A DNA stretch of 34,631 nucleotides from assembly GCF_008923245.1 (NCBI RefSeq), contig NZ_WBOS01000029.1, positions 1 through 34,631 on the forward strand. Reading direction: 5' to 3'. Of the stretch, positions 1-7,844 are shown one piece after another. Under the pieces are notes generated by a model that was not told the origin of the DNA, searched no databases, and was given only the letters and a program-made list of their open reading frames with translations. The position numbers and the translations under genes were made by a program. The stretch comes from Cytobacillus depressus (GTDB lineage Bacteria > Bacillota > Bacilli > Bacillales > Cytobacillaceae). The stretch's first letter is position 1, and every line of letters begins with the position of its first letter.

Positions 1-2
1 TA

Positions 3-120
<118 letters not shown>

Positions 121-147
121 TTACCCAATTAGGGGAAATGCAGTATT

Positions 148-222
148 GGCCCATTGGTCAAGCGGTTAAGACACCGCCCTTTCACGGCGGTAACACGGGT
201 TCGAATCCCGTATGGGTCACCA
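148..222 (+). tRNA. tRNA-Glu (TTC)
   Basis: Complete cloverleaf: 7-bp acceptor stem (148-154 with 212-218), anticodon TTC, T-loop TTCGAAT, discriminator A219 and encoded CCA 220-222. First tRNA after the 5S gene and probably cotranscribed with it. Confidence 0.97.
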
Positions 223-225
223 TTT

Positions 226-298
226 GGAGGATTAGCTCAGCTGGGAGAGCATCTGCCTTACAAGCAGAGGGTCGGCGGTTCGATCCCGTCATCCTCCA
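226..298 (+). tRNA. tRNA-Val (TAC)
   Basis: Acceptor GGAGGAT pairs with ATCCTCC at 291-297, and the anticodon is TAC. After discriminator A298 the DNA reads TTA, so the CCA end is not encoded and must be added after transcription. Confidence 0.96.
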
Positions 299-304
299 TT
301 ATTT

Positions 305-379
305 GCGGAAGTAGTTCAGTGGTAGAACACCACCTTGCCAAGGTGGGGGTCGCGGGTTCGAATCCCGTCTTCCGCTCCA
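305..379 (+). tRNA. tRNA-Gly (GCC)
   Basis: Full cloverleaf with anticodon GCC, discriminator T and encoded CCA (377-379). Confidence 0.96.
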
Positions 380-391
380 CTCACTTATTTT

Positions 392-467
392 GGGGCCTTA
401 GCTCAGCTGGGAGAGCGCCTGCCTTGCACGCAGGAGGTCAGCGGTTCGATCCCGCTAGGCTCCACCA
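392..467 (+). tRNA. tRNA-Ala (TGC)
   Basis: Full cloverleaf with anticodon TGC and encoded CCA (465-467). The acceptor stem holds one G-U pair (GGGGCCT against AGGCTCC), at the third pair; this is not the alanine identity pair G3-U70 position shift, simply the usual alanine feature. Confidence 0.95.
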
Positions 468-492
468 TTATTTTAATTTAAATTTATATTTT

Positions 493-569
493 GGCGGTGT
501 AGCTCAGCTGGCTAGAGCGTACGGTTCATACCCGTAAGGTCGTGGGTTCGACCCCCTCCGCCGCTACCA
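493..569 (+). tRNA. tRNA-Met (CAT), elongator
   Basis: Anticodon CAT with a fully paired acceptor stem (G1-U72 wobble) and encoded CCA 567-569. The paired first position separates it from the initiator tRNA at 702-775. Confidence 0.94.
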
Positions 570-586
570 AAATATACTTTTTATCT

Positions 587-679
587 GGAGGAATACCCAA
601 GTCCGGCTGAAGGGATCGGTCTTGAAAACCGACAGGCGGGTCAAACCGCGCAGGGGTTCGAATCCCCTTTCCTCCTCCA
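587..679 (+). tRNA. tRNA-Ser (TGA)
   Basis: Class II tRNA with a long variable arm, anticodon TGA, acceptor GGAGGAA paired with TTCCTCC at 669-675, and encoded CCA 677-679. The discriminator base at 676 is T, whereas G is usual for bacterial serine tRNAs. Confidence 0.95.
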
Positions 680-701
680 TTAGCTTAATAAATATTATTG
701 T

Positions 702-775
<74 letters not shown>

Positions 776-778
776 TAT

Positions 779-855
779 GGTCCGGTAGTTCAGTTGGTTA
801 GAATGCCTGCCTGTCACGCAGGAGGTCGCGGGTTCGAGTCCCGTCCGGACCGCCA
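779..855 (+). tRNA. tRNA-Asp (GTC)
   Basis: Cloverleaf with acceptor GGTCCGG / CCGGACC, anticodon GTC, discriminator G852 and encoded CCA. Confidence 0.96.
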
Positions 856-865
856 TTTAAGTTTT

Positions 866-941
866 GGCTCAGTAGCTCAGTCGGTAGAGCAAAGGACTGA
901 AAATCCTTGTGTCGGCGGTTCGATTCCGTCCTGAGCCACCA
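866..941 (+). tRNA. tRNA-Phe (GAA)
   Basis: Cloverleaf with acceptor GGCTCAG / CTGAGCC, anticodon GAA and encoded CCA. Confidence 0.96.
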
Positions 942-973
942 TTTTATATTAGAACAATCCCTATTTTCTATAT

Positions 974-1058
974 GGTGGGGTAGCGAAGTGGCTAAACGCG
1001 GCGGACTGTAAATCCGCTCCCTTTGGGTTCGGCGGTTCGAATCCGTCCCCCACCACCA
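974..1058 (+). tRNA. tRNA-Tyr (GTA)
   Basis: Class II tRNA with a long variable arm, anticodon GTA, acceptor GGTGGGG / CCCCACC and encoded CCA 1056-1058. Confidence 0.96.
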
Positions 1059-1065
1059 TTCCTAT

Positions 1066-1139
1066 AGGGGTATAGTTTAATGGTAAAACGAAGGTCTCCA
1101 AAACCTTTGATGTGGGTTCGATTCCTACTACCCCTGCCA
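1066..1139 (+). tRNA. tRNA-Trp (CCA)
   Basis: Acceptor AGGGGTA / TACCCCT, anticodon CCA, discriminator G1136 and encoded CCA. Confidence 0.95.
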
Positions 1140-1147
1140 TTAATTAT

Positions 1148-1224
1148 GGCGGTTGTGGCGAAGTGGTTAACGCATCGGATTGTGGTTCCGACATTCGTGG
1201 GTTCGATTCCCATCAGCCGCCCCA
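1148..1224 (+). tRNA. tRNA-His (GTG)
   Basis: Anticodon GTG. The extra G at 1148 (position -1) faces discriminator C1221, the histidine identity pair. CCA is encoded at 1222-1224. Confidence 0.95.
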
Positions 1225-1288
1225 TAATTGTTTTTTTGTTTAATGACTTTTTTAATTTTTTTTGAAGAAATATCTTAAGTTTAATCAA

Positions 1289-1363
1289 TGGGCTATAGCC
1301 AAGCGGTAAGGCATCGCACTTTGACTGCGACATGCGTTGGTTCGAATCCAGCTAGCCCAGCCA
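1289..1363 (+). tRNA. tRNA-Gln (TTG)
   Basis: Acceptor TGGGCTA / TAGCCCA, anticodon TTG, discriminator G1360 and encoded CCA. Confidence 0.96.
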
Positions 1364-1368
1364 AATTT

Positions 1369-1411
1369 TAAAAAACATCCTCGAAGCTTTGCTTCTCAGA
1401 ATGGTTTTTTT
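1369..1411 (+). terminator. Terminator-like hairpin inside the tRNA cluster
   Basis: The 118-bp gap between tRNA-Gln and tRNA-Cys is the longest in the cluster. It holds GAAGC-TTT-GCTTC (1383-1395), flanked by an A-run (1369-1376) and a T-run (1405-1411) that can also pair. It looks like a weak intrinsic terminator, so the last four tRNAs may be made at a lower level or from their own promoter. Confidence 0.35.
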
Positions 1412-1481
1412 AAATTTTGCGACAAAGACCGAAGGGCTTTGAAGCAATTTTTGGTCAACTGTTAAAATTTAATCGCAATTA

Positions 1482-1555
<74 letters not shown>

Positions 1556-1572
1556 AGATTTCTAATAAATAT

Positions 1573-1646
1573 GCGGGTGTAGTTTAGTGGTAAAACCTCA
1601 GCCTTCCAAGCTGATGATGAGGGTTCGATTCCCTTCACCCGCTCCA
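1573..1646 (+). tRNA. tRNA-Gly (TCC)
   Basis: Acceptor GCGGGTG / CACCCGC, anticodon TCC and encoded CCA. Second glycine isoacceptor of the cluster. Confidence 0.96.
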
Positions 1647-1657
1647 TATATTTTTAT

Positions 1658-1734
<77 letters not shown>

Positions 1735-1753
1735 TAATAAATATACTTATTGT

Positions 1754-1828
1754 TCCGCAGTAGCTCAGTGGTAGAGCATTCGGCTGTTAACCGAACGGTC
1801 GTAGGTTCGAATCCTACCTGCGGAGCCA
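1754..1828 (+). tRNA. tRNA-Asn (GTT)
   Basis: Acceptor TCCGCAG / CTGCGGA, anticodon GTT, discriminator G1825 and encoded CCA. Last tRNA of the cluster; terminators follow. Confidence 0.96.
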
Positions 1829-1832
1829 TTTT

Positions 1833-1869
1833 TTTATTTGATTTACAGCCTCCTAAGCTGTCAAATAAA
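1833..1869 (+). terminator. Hairpin after the last tRNA
   Basis: Two stacked stems: TTTATTTG (1833-1840) with CAAATAAA (1862-1869), and ACAGC (1845-1849) with GCTGT (1857-1861). It lies 5 bp after tRNA-Asn. It may be a processing or termination structure; the U-tract is poor. Confidence 0.45.
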
Positions 1870-1911
1870 ATACATTTATACATATCTAAATAACAATTGA
1901 TTTGAATTAAT

Positions 1912-1953
1912 AAAACCGCTATTTTCACTAGCTTTGTGGAATAGCGGTTTTTT
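1912..1953 (+). terminator. Rho-independent terminator of the rRNA/tRNA operon
   Basis: A 12-bp stem (AAAACCGCTATT 1912-1923 with AATAGCGGTTTT 1940-1951) followed by T residues. No gene lies between it and the tRNA cluster, so it most likely ends the stable-RNA operon. Confidence 0.85.
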
Positions 1954-2056
1954 GTATGTTTTGAACAATATTTATCCAATCTTTTAAATGTTTACTATAT
2001 AGTTAAAGATATATACAAACGTTCATAAAAAGGATTTAGATAAGGAGTTTTATTTA

Positions 2057-3001
2057 GTGATCTATAGACAAGACCAACAAAAGCAAATAAACAAGGTGCT
2101 TGAATATATTGAGGTAAATTTACATGAATCCCTTACGCTAGAAGTGCTTGCGAAACTCTCAACGTACTCTGTTTATCACTTTCAGAGAATATTCAAAGAG
2201 ATTGTTGGGGAAACGCCTGCTGGCTATGTGAAAAGGCTTCGCTTAGAGAATGCTGCCCATTTATTGATCTATGAACAGCAGATTCCGGTTACACAAATTG
2301 CACTAATGTGTGGATTTTCTTCATTGTCATACTTCACTTACTCATTTAATAGCTACTTTAAAACAAGTCCTAAGAAATGGAGAGAAGGGGCCTATTTAGA
2401 TCGCTTTCCAAGAGAATATCATGATAGCAAGAAATCTAAACTGCTTAGCAATATTCAGAAAGAAAATTTCGGGACAAGCGGCTATAATGAGTTTAAGTGG
2501 TTGGACTTAACTAAGGTTAAAACCATTGATTTTCCAATGTGCGCAACTGTAAATCGGCAGAGCATTGGTCCCTATACAAAAGGAATTCCTCATGCTTGGG
2601 ATGAGGTATATCATTGGGCCAATTCCAGAGGTTTAATCAATCAGAATACGTTACTATTTGGAGTTCCCAAAAATAATCCCTATATCACTCCGCCTGATAA
2701 AAACCGTTACGATTGCCGCATTGAAATTAGTGAAAGCGAGATATGGAATCAGGATGAGGAGGTCACTTATCATTTTGAGGGTGGCAAACATGTTGTTTAT
2801 GAGTTTGACGAGCCTGTAGATTATAGTGAAAGAAGCAAATTAATTGAATGTTATTCCGAGTTATATAGCTATTGGTTGCCTAGAAGTGGATACCGTTATT
2901 TAGGAAATCCAATTGAATTGGTTGAAATAAAGCCAGTAAAAGGCTCGTTAACTTTCGATTGCAAAATAAAGGCGATTGCATTGGCAATTGAACCAAAATA
3001 A
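2057..3001 (+). CDS. AraC-family regulator with GyrI-like effector domain
   Basis: Probable transcriptional regulator of 314 residues. Residues about 10-110 are an AraC/XylS double helix-turn-helix: the segment ending in YFTYSFNSYFKTSPKKWR has the usual second HTH signature. Residues about 150-312 look like a GyrI/Rob-type small-molecule binding domain, as in drug- or stress-responsive members such as Rob. The start is GTG at 2057, with AAGGAG at 2042-2047 placed correctly. The next gene, a small membrane protein, begins 15 bp after the stop and is probably in the same transcript, so it may be the target or partner. The inducing ligand cannot be told from sequence. Confidence 0.85.
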   Translation: MIYRQDQQKQINKVLEYIEVNLHESLTLEVLAKLSTYSVYHFQRIFKEIVGETPAGYVKRLRLENAAHLLIYEQQIPVTQIALMCGFSSLSYFTYSFNSYFKTSPKKWREGAYLDRFPREYHDSKKSKLLSNIQKENFGTSGYNEFKWLDLTKVKTIDFPMCATVNRQSIGPYTKGIPHAWDEVYHWANSRGLINQNTLLFGVPKNNPYITPPDKNRYDCRIEISESEIWNQDEEVTYHFEGGKHVVYEFDEPVDYSERSKLIECYSELYSYWLPRSGYRYLGNPIELVEIKPVKGSLTFDCKIKAIALAIEPK

Positions 3002-3016
3002 AGTAGGAGAGATTTT

Positions 3017-3421
3017 ATGTTAGTTGATTGGAATCAGTTAAATTATACAGCGATCATTGCTGGCGGCTTTTTGTATATCATATATGGAGCAATCTATTAC
3101 TCAGTTTTACTTTCAGATAAAAAAGGAAGCAAAAATAGTGATATAGCAGTAAATCAGAGTAAAGGACCTGTAAAATATATTTACTCAGTTATTAGTGCAT
3201 TTACTATTTCATTTTTCATGTCTATCATTGTTCACTCATTTGGGTCTAATCATTGGACGGATGGTTTAATATTTGGCTTAATCATTGGTGTACTTATTTC
3301 GATTGTGTATTTAAAAAACGCTTTGTTCGGTCTTATGTCTAAAAGATCATTCCTAATTGCTATTGGAGATCATTTAATTATTTTTTCATTGCTAGGCGCA
3401 CTACATGGATTATTGAATTAA
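3017..3421 (+). CDS. Small DUF1761-like integral membrane protein
   Basis: 134 residues with about four hydrophobic segments (roughly 10-30, 55-75, 82-100 and 110-130). The first one ends in YYSVLLSDKKGSK, and the layout resembles DUF1761 proteins, whose function is unknown. Start ATG 3017 follows TAGGAGAG at 3004-3011. It sits 15 bp behind the AraC/GyrI regulator, so cotranscription is likely. The family assignment is from general resemblance and is moderate. Confidence 0.7.
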   Translation: MLVDWNQLNYTAIIAGGFLYIIYGAIYYSVLLSDKKGSKNSDIAVNQSKGPVKYIYSVISAFTISFFMSIIVHSFGSNHWTDGLIFGLIIGVLISIVYLKNALFGLMSKRSFLIAIGDHLIIFSLLGALHGLLN

Positions 3422-3440
3422 ATGATCCAATCAATATAAA

Positions 3441-3504
3441 AACTAATAAATTCCCTGCGAAAAAAGCAAACTATGTTTGATTTTCCGCAGGGAATTTATT
3501 AGTT
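3441..3504. terminator. Bidirectional terminator, 19-bp perfect palindrome arms
   Basis: The 19-nt arm at 3441-3459 is exactly complementary to 3486-3504, and the 26-nt loop can also pair partly (CAAAC/GTTTG with flanking A and T runs). It lies between convergent genes and covers the last codons of the minus-strand gene ending at 3471. It should stop transcription from both sides. Confidence 0.85.
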
Positions 3505-3881
3505 ATTCTATGAAAAAGAAAAGATGACTCACTTAGTTTGTTAGACAAGGATAAAAATAATTCTTTGTTACGATTTACTAAAGATTTATCTAAATAAAAG
3601 GTGGATAATGAGTAATCAAGTATAACATCGATGCATGATTCCAGCTTTTTAGAGTGAATGGCTGCTTCAAGATCTCGGAAAAACACAAATTCTTTTGTTG
3701 ATTCATTAATCGTAATGAATATAAACCAGCCTACGTCAAAAACAAACTTCCCGTGGTTGGAAATCGTTATAATATCCCCGTAATGAAGCTGTAAGAACCC
3801 ACTCACCATATTTTCGCGTTTATTGCCATAGTATAAACACTGTACCTTAATGCTATCTTGCTCCTTAACAATAAACTCCAA
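3471..3881 (-). CDS. IDEAL-domain protein
   Basis: 136 residues. The C-terminal third, around IDVILDYSLSTFYLDKS and NKELFLSLSNKL, fits the short IDEAL domain (PF08858) of Bacillus proteins such as YpiB. The N-terminal 70 residues are beta-rich (SGFLQLHYGDIITISNHGKF) and unassigned. IDEAL is thought to be a protein-interaction module; no enzymatic role is visible. The start is TTG at 3881-3879 with a strong GGAGGGG 9-10 bases upstream on the minus strand. The stop lies inside the 3441-3504 palindrome, so the terminator is built into the end of the coding sequence. Confidence 0.7.
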   Translation of the reverse strand: MEFIVKEQDSIKVQCLYYGNKRENMVSGFLQLHYGDIITISNHGKFVFDVGWFIFITINESTKEFVFFRDLEAAIHSKKLESCIDVILDYSLSTFYLDKSLVNRNKELFLSLSNKLSESSFLFHRITNKFPAENQT

Positions 3882-4208
3882 TTTAGGTACCCCTCCATTA
3901 ACATCATCTATGTAGCCCTTAGTATCAATTCTTATTTGCAGCTTGCAGTTGATATTACTCGAAGTTTTTTAAGACAAGCAAAAAAGAATTTGGCATTTGC
4001 TAAATTGATGAAGGACATCTAATTATAATAATGATCAGCCAAACCATTTTGTTTATCAAATATAATAAATGCCTGTAAGGAATACGTTCAAAAGGAGATC
4101 CTTTGGAAAGATCAATTTTTTCAGCATACCCACAGGCATTTAATTTATCGCTAAAGTGAATTTAAGGTATAGCGTTAATTAATTAATTTTTATTACAGTT
4201 TAAATACA
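3882..4208. other. Intergenic region with a large inverted repeat
   Basis: AT-rich, with no convincing gene. AATGCCTGT (4068-4076) pairs with ACAGGCATT (4131-4139) around a 54-nt loop that holds a second palindrome, AAAGGA-GA-TCCTTT (4091-4104). The structure could end transcription of the thioesterase gene leftwards. A possible 18-codon frame inside it is discussed under rejected items. Confidence 0.4.
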
Positions 4209-4682
4209 TTACCGAATCATTGCTCTGCTTTTTCTGTTTTCTTTTCGAGCTGAAGCAGTTTCAAATAATCGCTTTTCTTCCTCTGTATAGGGGATTACTT
4301 TTGGTACTGGTATTGGTTTTCCGCTTTCATCGACAGCCACCATTGTAAGAAATGATTCAGTAGTTAAAGCCGACTGACCAGTTAATAAATTAGATGAGTA
4401 AACCTTTACATAGATCTCCATTGAAGTACGCCCTGTAGATGTAACAAATGCTTCTAAACTTAGGGCATCACCAACAGTAGCAGATGATAAAAAATCTACC
4501 GAATCAATGGAAGCAGTCACAACAATATGGTTGCAGTGTTTCATGGCTGCCAGGGCAGCGATTTCATCAATATAAGCGAGAACTTTTCCACCAAAGATTG
4601 TTTGTAAGTGATTAATATCAGGCGGGAGGACTAGTCGTGTTTGTATTGTTCTTGAGCGTTCAACTGGAAATGCAAGTTCCAT
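4209..4682 (-). CDS. Hotdog-fold acyl-CoA thioesterase (YkhA type)
   Basis: Predicted cytoplasmic acyl-CoA hydrolase of 157 residues. NHLQTIFGGKVLAYIDEIAA (about 24-43) is the typical hotdog helix with its N-x-x-x-T-x-F-GG-x-x-x-x-x-x-D pattern, and SIDSVDFLSSATVGDAL follows as the core strand region, as in YkhA/BACH-type thioesterases. The C-terminal tail is charged. Start ATG 4682 has GGAGGT just upstream on the minus strand. It lies 48 bp after metE and could be cotranscribed as the distal gene; a functional link to methionine synthesis is not evident. Confidence 0.85.
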   Translation of the reverse strand: MELAFPVERSRTIQTRLVLPPDINHLQTIFGGKVLAYIDEIAALAAMKHCNHIVVTASIDSVDFLSSATVGDALSLEAFVTSTGRTSMEIYVKVYSSNLLTGQSALTTESFLTMVAVDESGKPIPVPKVIPYTEEEKRLFETASARKENRKSRAMIR

Positions 4683-4730
4683 AAATTAACCTCCAAACAT
4701 GGATAATCTAAGTTAAGCTAATCATTTATC

Positions 4731-7022
4731 CTATTTAACAAGAAATCTCTCTCTTGATTGTTCAGCTGCTCTAACCATTACTTTAAGGGCTGCAATCGTT
4801 TCTTCCTCACCACGAGTTTTTAAACCACAATCAGGATTAATCCAGAAAAACTTTGGATCAAGGACTTGAAGTGCACGGTCTATATTTGTTATAAGCTCTT
4901 CAAGCTTTGGTACACGCGGGCTATGAATATCATATACACCAAGGCCAATCCCTTTGTCATACGTATTATCTTCAAATGCATGAATAAGTTCACCATGACT
5001 TCTTGAAGTTTCGATTGAAATCACATCTGCATCGAGGTCATGAATTGCATCAATTATTTCTTCAAAATCGGAGTAACACATATGTGTATGAATTTGCGTT
5101 TCATTTTTCACAACGGATGTGGAGAGTTTAAATGCATAGACTGCTGCGTTAAGATAATTCTCCCACTTTTCACGCTTTAATGGCAGCCCTTCACGAATGG
5201 CCGGTTCATCAACCTGAATCATGCGAATTCCATTTTTCTCAAGTTCTTCGATTTCTTTTCGAAGCGCAAGCGCAATTTGGTTAGCAACGCCATAACGAGA
5301 AATATCGTCGCGGACAAACGACCAGTTTAAAATAGTAATGGGACCTGTCAGCATACCTTTCACAGGCTTGTCTGTTAATGATTGGGCATAAACCGTTTCT
5401 TCAACGGTCATTGGGTCTTTAAATGATACGTCTCCGTAAATAAGAGGCGGCTTTACGCATCGTGATCCATATGATTGCACCCAGCCAAATTTCGTGAATA
5501 CAAATCCGTCTAATTTTTCCCCGAAATATTCAACCATATCTGTACGTTCAAATTCTCCGTGTACAAGCACATCAATGCCCAACTCTTCCTGTATCTCAAT
5601 CCACTTTTTAATTTCAGCTTGAATAAAATGCTTGTACTCTGTATTTGTGAGCTCACCTTTACGCCATTTTAAACGTTGTTTCCTTACTTCCTGTGTCTGC
5701 GGGAAGCTTCCAATGGTTGTTGTTGGCAGAAGAGGCAATTGAAAGCTCTTCTCTTGAATCCCCTGGCGTACATGAAAGGGTGCTTCACGCTCAGCCTTAT
5801 AGGTATCCAAGTGTTGGCTAGCTTCTTGAACTGCTTTATTGTTTCGAAAAGAAGATTGATTTAACAGAGCAATAGATTTTGTACTTTTTAGAATGTCGTC
5901 TTGTATCGCTTCTTTTCCATCATGGATCCCTTTTGAGAGGATAACGACTTCTTGTAGCTTTTCATCCGCAAATGATAATGCATCACTTAAAATCTTATCG
6001 AGTTTTTCTTCACTTTTAACTGTCACAGGAACATGCAATAAGCTTGATGAAGGTTGGACGATTATTCGACCTTTAGAAACAAAATGTTCAATTTCTTCAA
6101 GGACTGAATATTGTTTCTCAAGGTCGGCACGCCAAATATTACGGCCGTCAATAATTCCAGCAGCAAGGACCTTATCCTTTGGGTAACCGTGCTTTTTTAA
6201 AGCTTCAAGGTTCTTCCCTTGGTCATGTACAAAATCAAACCCGATGCCATGAACAGGGAGGGAGATAGTCTCTTCATAAAATTCAATGGCTTCAAAATAC
6301 GTTTGTAATATGACTTTTACATGCGGCGCTGCTTCATTCAACGCTTCATAAACATTGTAAAATAAGGACATTGTTTCTTTTGAAATAGAAGTAGAAAGGA
6401 TCGGCTCATCTATTTGTACCCATTCTACGCCTTCATTTTGAAGTTCTCGTAAAATTTCAGCATAAAGCGGTACGAATTGATTAACCAGTTCCTTAAATTG
6501 ACTTTCATTATATCCTTTTGCTAAAGAAACAAATGTAATAGGCCCCAAAATGACAGGCTTACCTTTGATATTCAGCTTCTGCTTAGCTTCTTTATAAAAT
6601 TGAAGAGGGCGATTTTCGATAAGTACAGGCTCAGCTTCATCCAGCTCTGGAACAATATAGTGATAGTTTGTGTTAAACCATTTCGTCATTTCAGATGCCA
6701 CAGCACCTTTCGTTCCACGTGCGATATGAAAATATGTTTCGAGCGATACTTTTCCTCCGCTATATTCAAAACGCTTTGGAACTAATCCAAACATGACAGC
6801 TGTATCAAGGACTTGGTCATATAAGCTAAAATCTCCAACTGGGATTAAATCAATTCCTTGATCAATCTGTTTTTGCAGGTGCTGAAGACGGATTTCTTCC
6901 ATTTGCTTTAAAAACTCGTCTTTCTCTATTTGCTCTGCCCAATACTGCTCGAGGGCTTTTTTCCATTCACGATTTTCTCCAATACGTGGATAACCTAAAT
7001 TCGAACTTTTTACATTACTCAT
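4731..7022 (-). CDS. metE: Cobalamin-independent methionine synthase MetE
   Basis: Transfers the methyl group of 5-methyltetrahydropteroyl-triglutamate to homocysteine, the last step of methionine synthesis, without vitamin B12. At 763 residues it has the normal double-barrel length. The N-terminal half starts NLGYPRIGENREWKKALE; the catalytic half begins near 430 with LPTTTIGSFPQTQEVRKQR. By alignment to the E. coli enzyme the zinc ligands are His647, Cys649 (HTHMCYSDF), Glu671 (ISIETSRSH) and Cys732 (NPDCGLKTR), all present. Expression is controlled by the tandem SAM-I and cobalamin riboswitches in its roughly 550-nt leader, which makes sense because B12 would favour MetH instead. The thioesterase gene follows 48 bp downstream. 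Confidence 0.98.
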   Translation of the reverse strand: MSNVKSSNLGYPRIGENREWKKALEQYWAEQIEKDEFLKQMEEIRLQHLQKQIDQGIDLIPVGDFSLYDQVLDTAVMFGLVPKRFEYSGGKVSLETYFHIARGTKGAVASEMTKWFNTNYHYIVPELDEAEPVLIENRPLQFYKEAKQKLNIKGKPVILGPITFVSLAKGYNESQFKELVNQFVPLYAEILRELQNEGVEWVQIDEPILSTSISKETMSLFYNVYEALNEAAPHVKVILQTYFEAIEFYEETISLPVHGIGFDFVHDQGKNLEALKKHGYPKDKVLAAGIIDGRNIWRADLEKQYSVLEEIEHFVSKGRIIVQPSSSLLHVPVTVKSEEKLDKILSDALSFADEKLQEVVILSKGIHDGKEAIQDDILKSTKSIALLNQSSFRNNKAVQEASQHLDTYKAEREAPFHVRQGIQEKSFQLPLLPTTTIGSFPQTQEVRKQRLKWRKGELTNTEYKHFIQAEIKKWIEIQEELGIDVLVHGEFERTDMVEYFGEKLDGFVFTKFGWVQSYGSRCVKPPLIYGDVSFKDPMTVEETVYAQSLTDKPVKGMLTGPITILNWSFVRDDISRYGVANQIALALRKEIEELEKNGIRMIQVDEPAIREGLPLKREKWENYLNAAVYAFKLSTSVVKNETQIHTHMCYSDFEEIIDAIHDLDADVISIETSRSHGELIHAFEDNTYDKGIGLGVYDIHSPRVPKLEELITNIDRALQVLDPKFFWINPDCGLKTRGEEETIAALKVMVRAAEQSRERFLVK

Positions 7023-7054
7023 CGTTTTCTACACTCCTAATTTTTAATTTTTTC

Positions 7055-7094
7055 TCAACAAAAAATCTCTCTTTTTAAGTAGAAAAGAGAGATT
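7055..7094 (-). terminator. Terminator of the cobalamin riboswitch
   Basis: Read on the minus strand, 12-bp arms (7083-7094 and 7064-7075) are followed by a T-rich tract (7063-7055). A competing hairpin can form from TTGAGA/TCTCAA at 7116-7137. This is the expression platform just before metE. Confidence 0.85.
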
Positions 7095-7185
7095 CATACG
7101 CATAGCTAACTAGAGTTGAGACAAAAGGTTTTCTCAAGCACGTATTCTTCACTCCCCTCTATATCCCCGTAGAGTACAAGCATAT

Positions 7186-7348
7186 ACAACAGGCAGGTCT
7201 CCTGACTTAGGTTCATCGCTCCTTATCCCTTCCCATTTCAGATGAAATAGTGGTTCCTGATAAGCAGCTCCCCATTACAGTGGCGGGACCGTCCCGGAAT
7301 TTCACCGGTGTTCCCTTTTAAGCTGAATAAAAAAATCAAACAGCACCT
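7186..7348 (-). promoter_or_regulatory. Cobalamin (B12) riboswitch
   Basis: On the minus strand the element carries the conserved core AAAGGGAACACCGGTGAAAT (around 7319-7299), the following GGGACGGTCCCGCCACTGTA (7289-7270), and the B12 box AGTCAGGAGACCTGCCTG ending near 7190. These are the hallmark blocks of the cobalamin aptamer class. It stands between the SAM-I element and metE and feeds the terminator at 7055-7094, so bound B12 should switch metE off. Confidence 0.95.
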
Positions 7349-7370
7349 GAAGCATTCGTTTATTAATTTT

Positions 7371-7413
7371 TTAAAAAGAATAAGAAAAGCCTCTCAAAAA
7401 GTAAGAGAGGCTT
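7371..7413 (-). terminator. Terminator of the metE SAM-I riboswitch
   Basis: AAGCCTCTC/GAGAGGCTT arms (7405-7413 and 7387-7395 on the plus strand), followed on the minus strand by TTTTCTTATTCTTTTT. The arm CCTCTCTT (minus of 7403-7410) is also complementary to AAGAGAGG (minus of 7433-7440), which overlaps the 3' strand of aptamer P1. This gives the antiterminator expected for an S-box switch. Confidence 0.9.
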
Positions 7414-7435
7414 ACGCTCCTTCTGAAGGAGTCCT

Positions 7436-7545
7436 CTCTTATTTGCCAAAGCATATGCTTTGCAGGAATTAGCACCTTTTCAATTAAATAATTGAATGGT
7501 TGCCGGGCTTCACAGGGCCAGTCCCTCCACCTCTCTGAATAAGAG
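7436..7545 (-). promoter_or_regulatory. SAM-I (S-box) riboswitch of metE
   Basis: The minus strand shows P1 CTCTTATT/AATAAGAG (7538-7545 with 7436-7443), the AGAGGTGGAGGGACTGGCCC and TGAAGCCCGGCAACC blocks, and GGTGCTAATTCC: the invariant S-box signature. With SAM bound, P1 frees the terminator at 7371-7413 and transcription stops before the cobalamin element and metE. Confidence 0.97.
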
Positions 7546-7581
7546 TTATTAATATTTTTAAATGTTTTGAATTTAATAGCC

Positions 7582-7610
7582 ATCTTAGCATGTTAAAGAT
7601 AAGTTGTCAA
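7582..7610 (-). promoter_or_regulatory. SigA-type promoter of the metE leader
   Basis: On the minus strand TTGACA (plus 7605-7610) and TAAGAT (plus 7582-7587) are separated by exactly 17 bp, with an extended TGC before the -10. Transcription should start near 7575, about 30 bp before the SAM-I aptamer. Confidence 0.88.
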
Positions 7611-7710
7611 ATAATTTTGGAAAAACACTACAAAAGTGTGTGAGTGAAAAAGGATAGGGGAACAAGTAAATTGATCACATGAATAGTCAGCAAACTAAGT
7701 GAAATAATCA

Positions 7711-7731
7711 TGATAATGATAATTATTTTCA
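7711..7731 (+). promoter_or_regulatory. Fur box 1 (upstream of yclN)
   Basis: TGATAATGATAATTATTTTCA fits the iron-repressor (Fur) consensus GATAATGATAATCATTATC well. It lies just before the -35 of the importer promoter, so iron should repress the operon. Confidence 0.8.
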
Positions 7732-7739
7732 ATTAATTA

Positions 7740-7767
7740 TTGACAATCATTTCCTGCTTGCTATAAT
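7740..7767 (+). promoter_or_regulatory. SigA promoter of the siderophore importer operon
   Basis: TTGACA (7740-7745) and perfect TATAAT (7762-7767) are separated by 16 bp. The promoter is bracketed by two Fur boxes. Confidence 0.88.
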
Positions 7768-7786
7768 TAAGACTGTTAGCGCTAGT

Positions 7787-7805
7787 GATAATGATTTTCA
7801 CTATC
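7787..7805 (+). promoter_or_regulatory. Fur box 2 (downstream of the promoter)
   Basis: GATAATGATTTTCACTATC is a near match to the 19-bp Fur consensus, placed about 20 bp after the -10 where bound Fur would block transcription. Together with box 1 it suggests tight iron control. Confidence 0.8.
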
Positions 7806-7844
7806 ATCAAAATATGCGCAAATGTAAATTTATTGGGGATAGTT

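Noticed and set aside
4103..4159. Possible 18-codon gene starting TTG with AAAGGAG five bases upstream
   Set aside because: It lies in a hairpin loop, uses a weak start codon and has no recognisable product; chance is more likely without expression data.
7371..7583. Open frame of 70 codons on the minus strand
   Set aside because: It coincides with the SAM-I riboswitch and its terminator, and has no ribosome site or homology.
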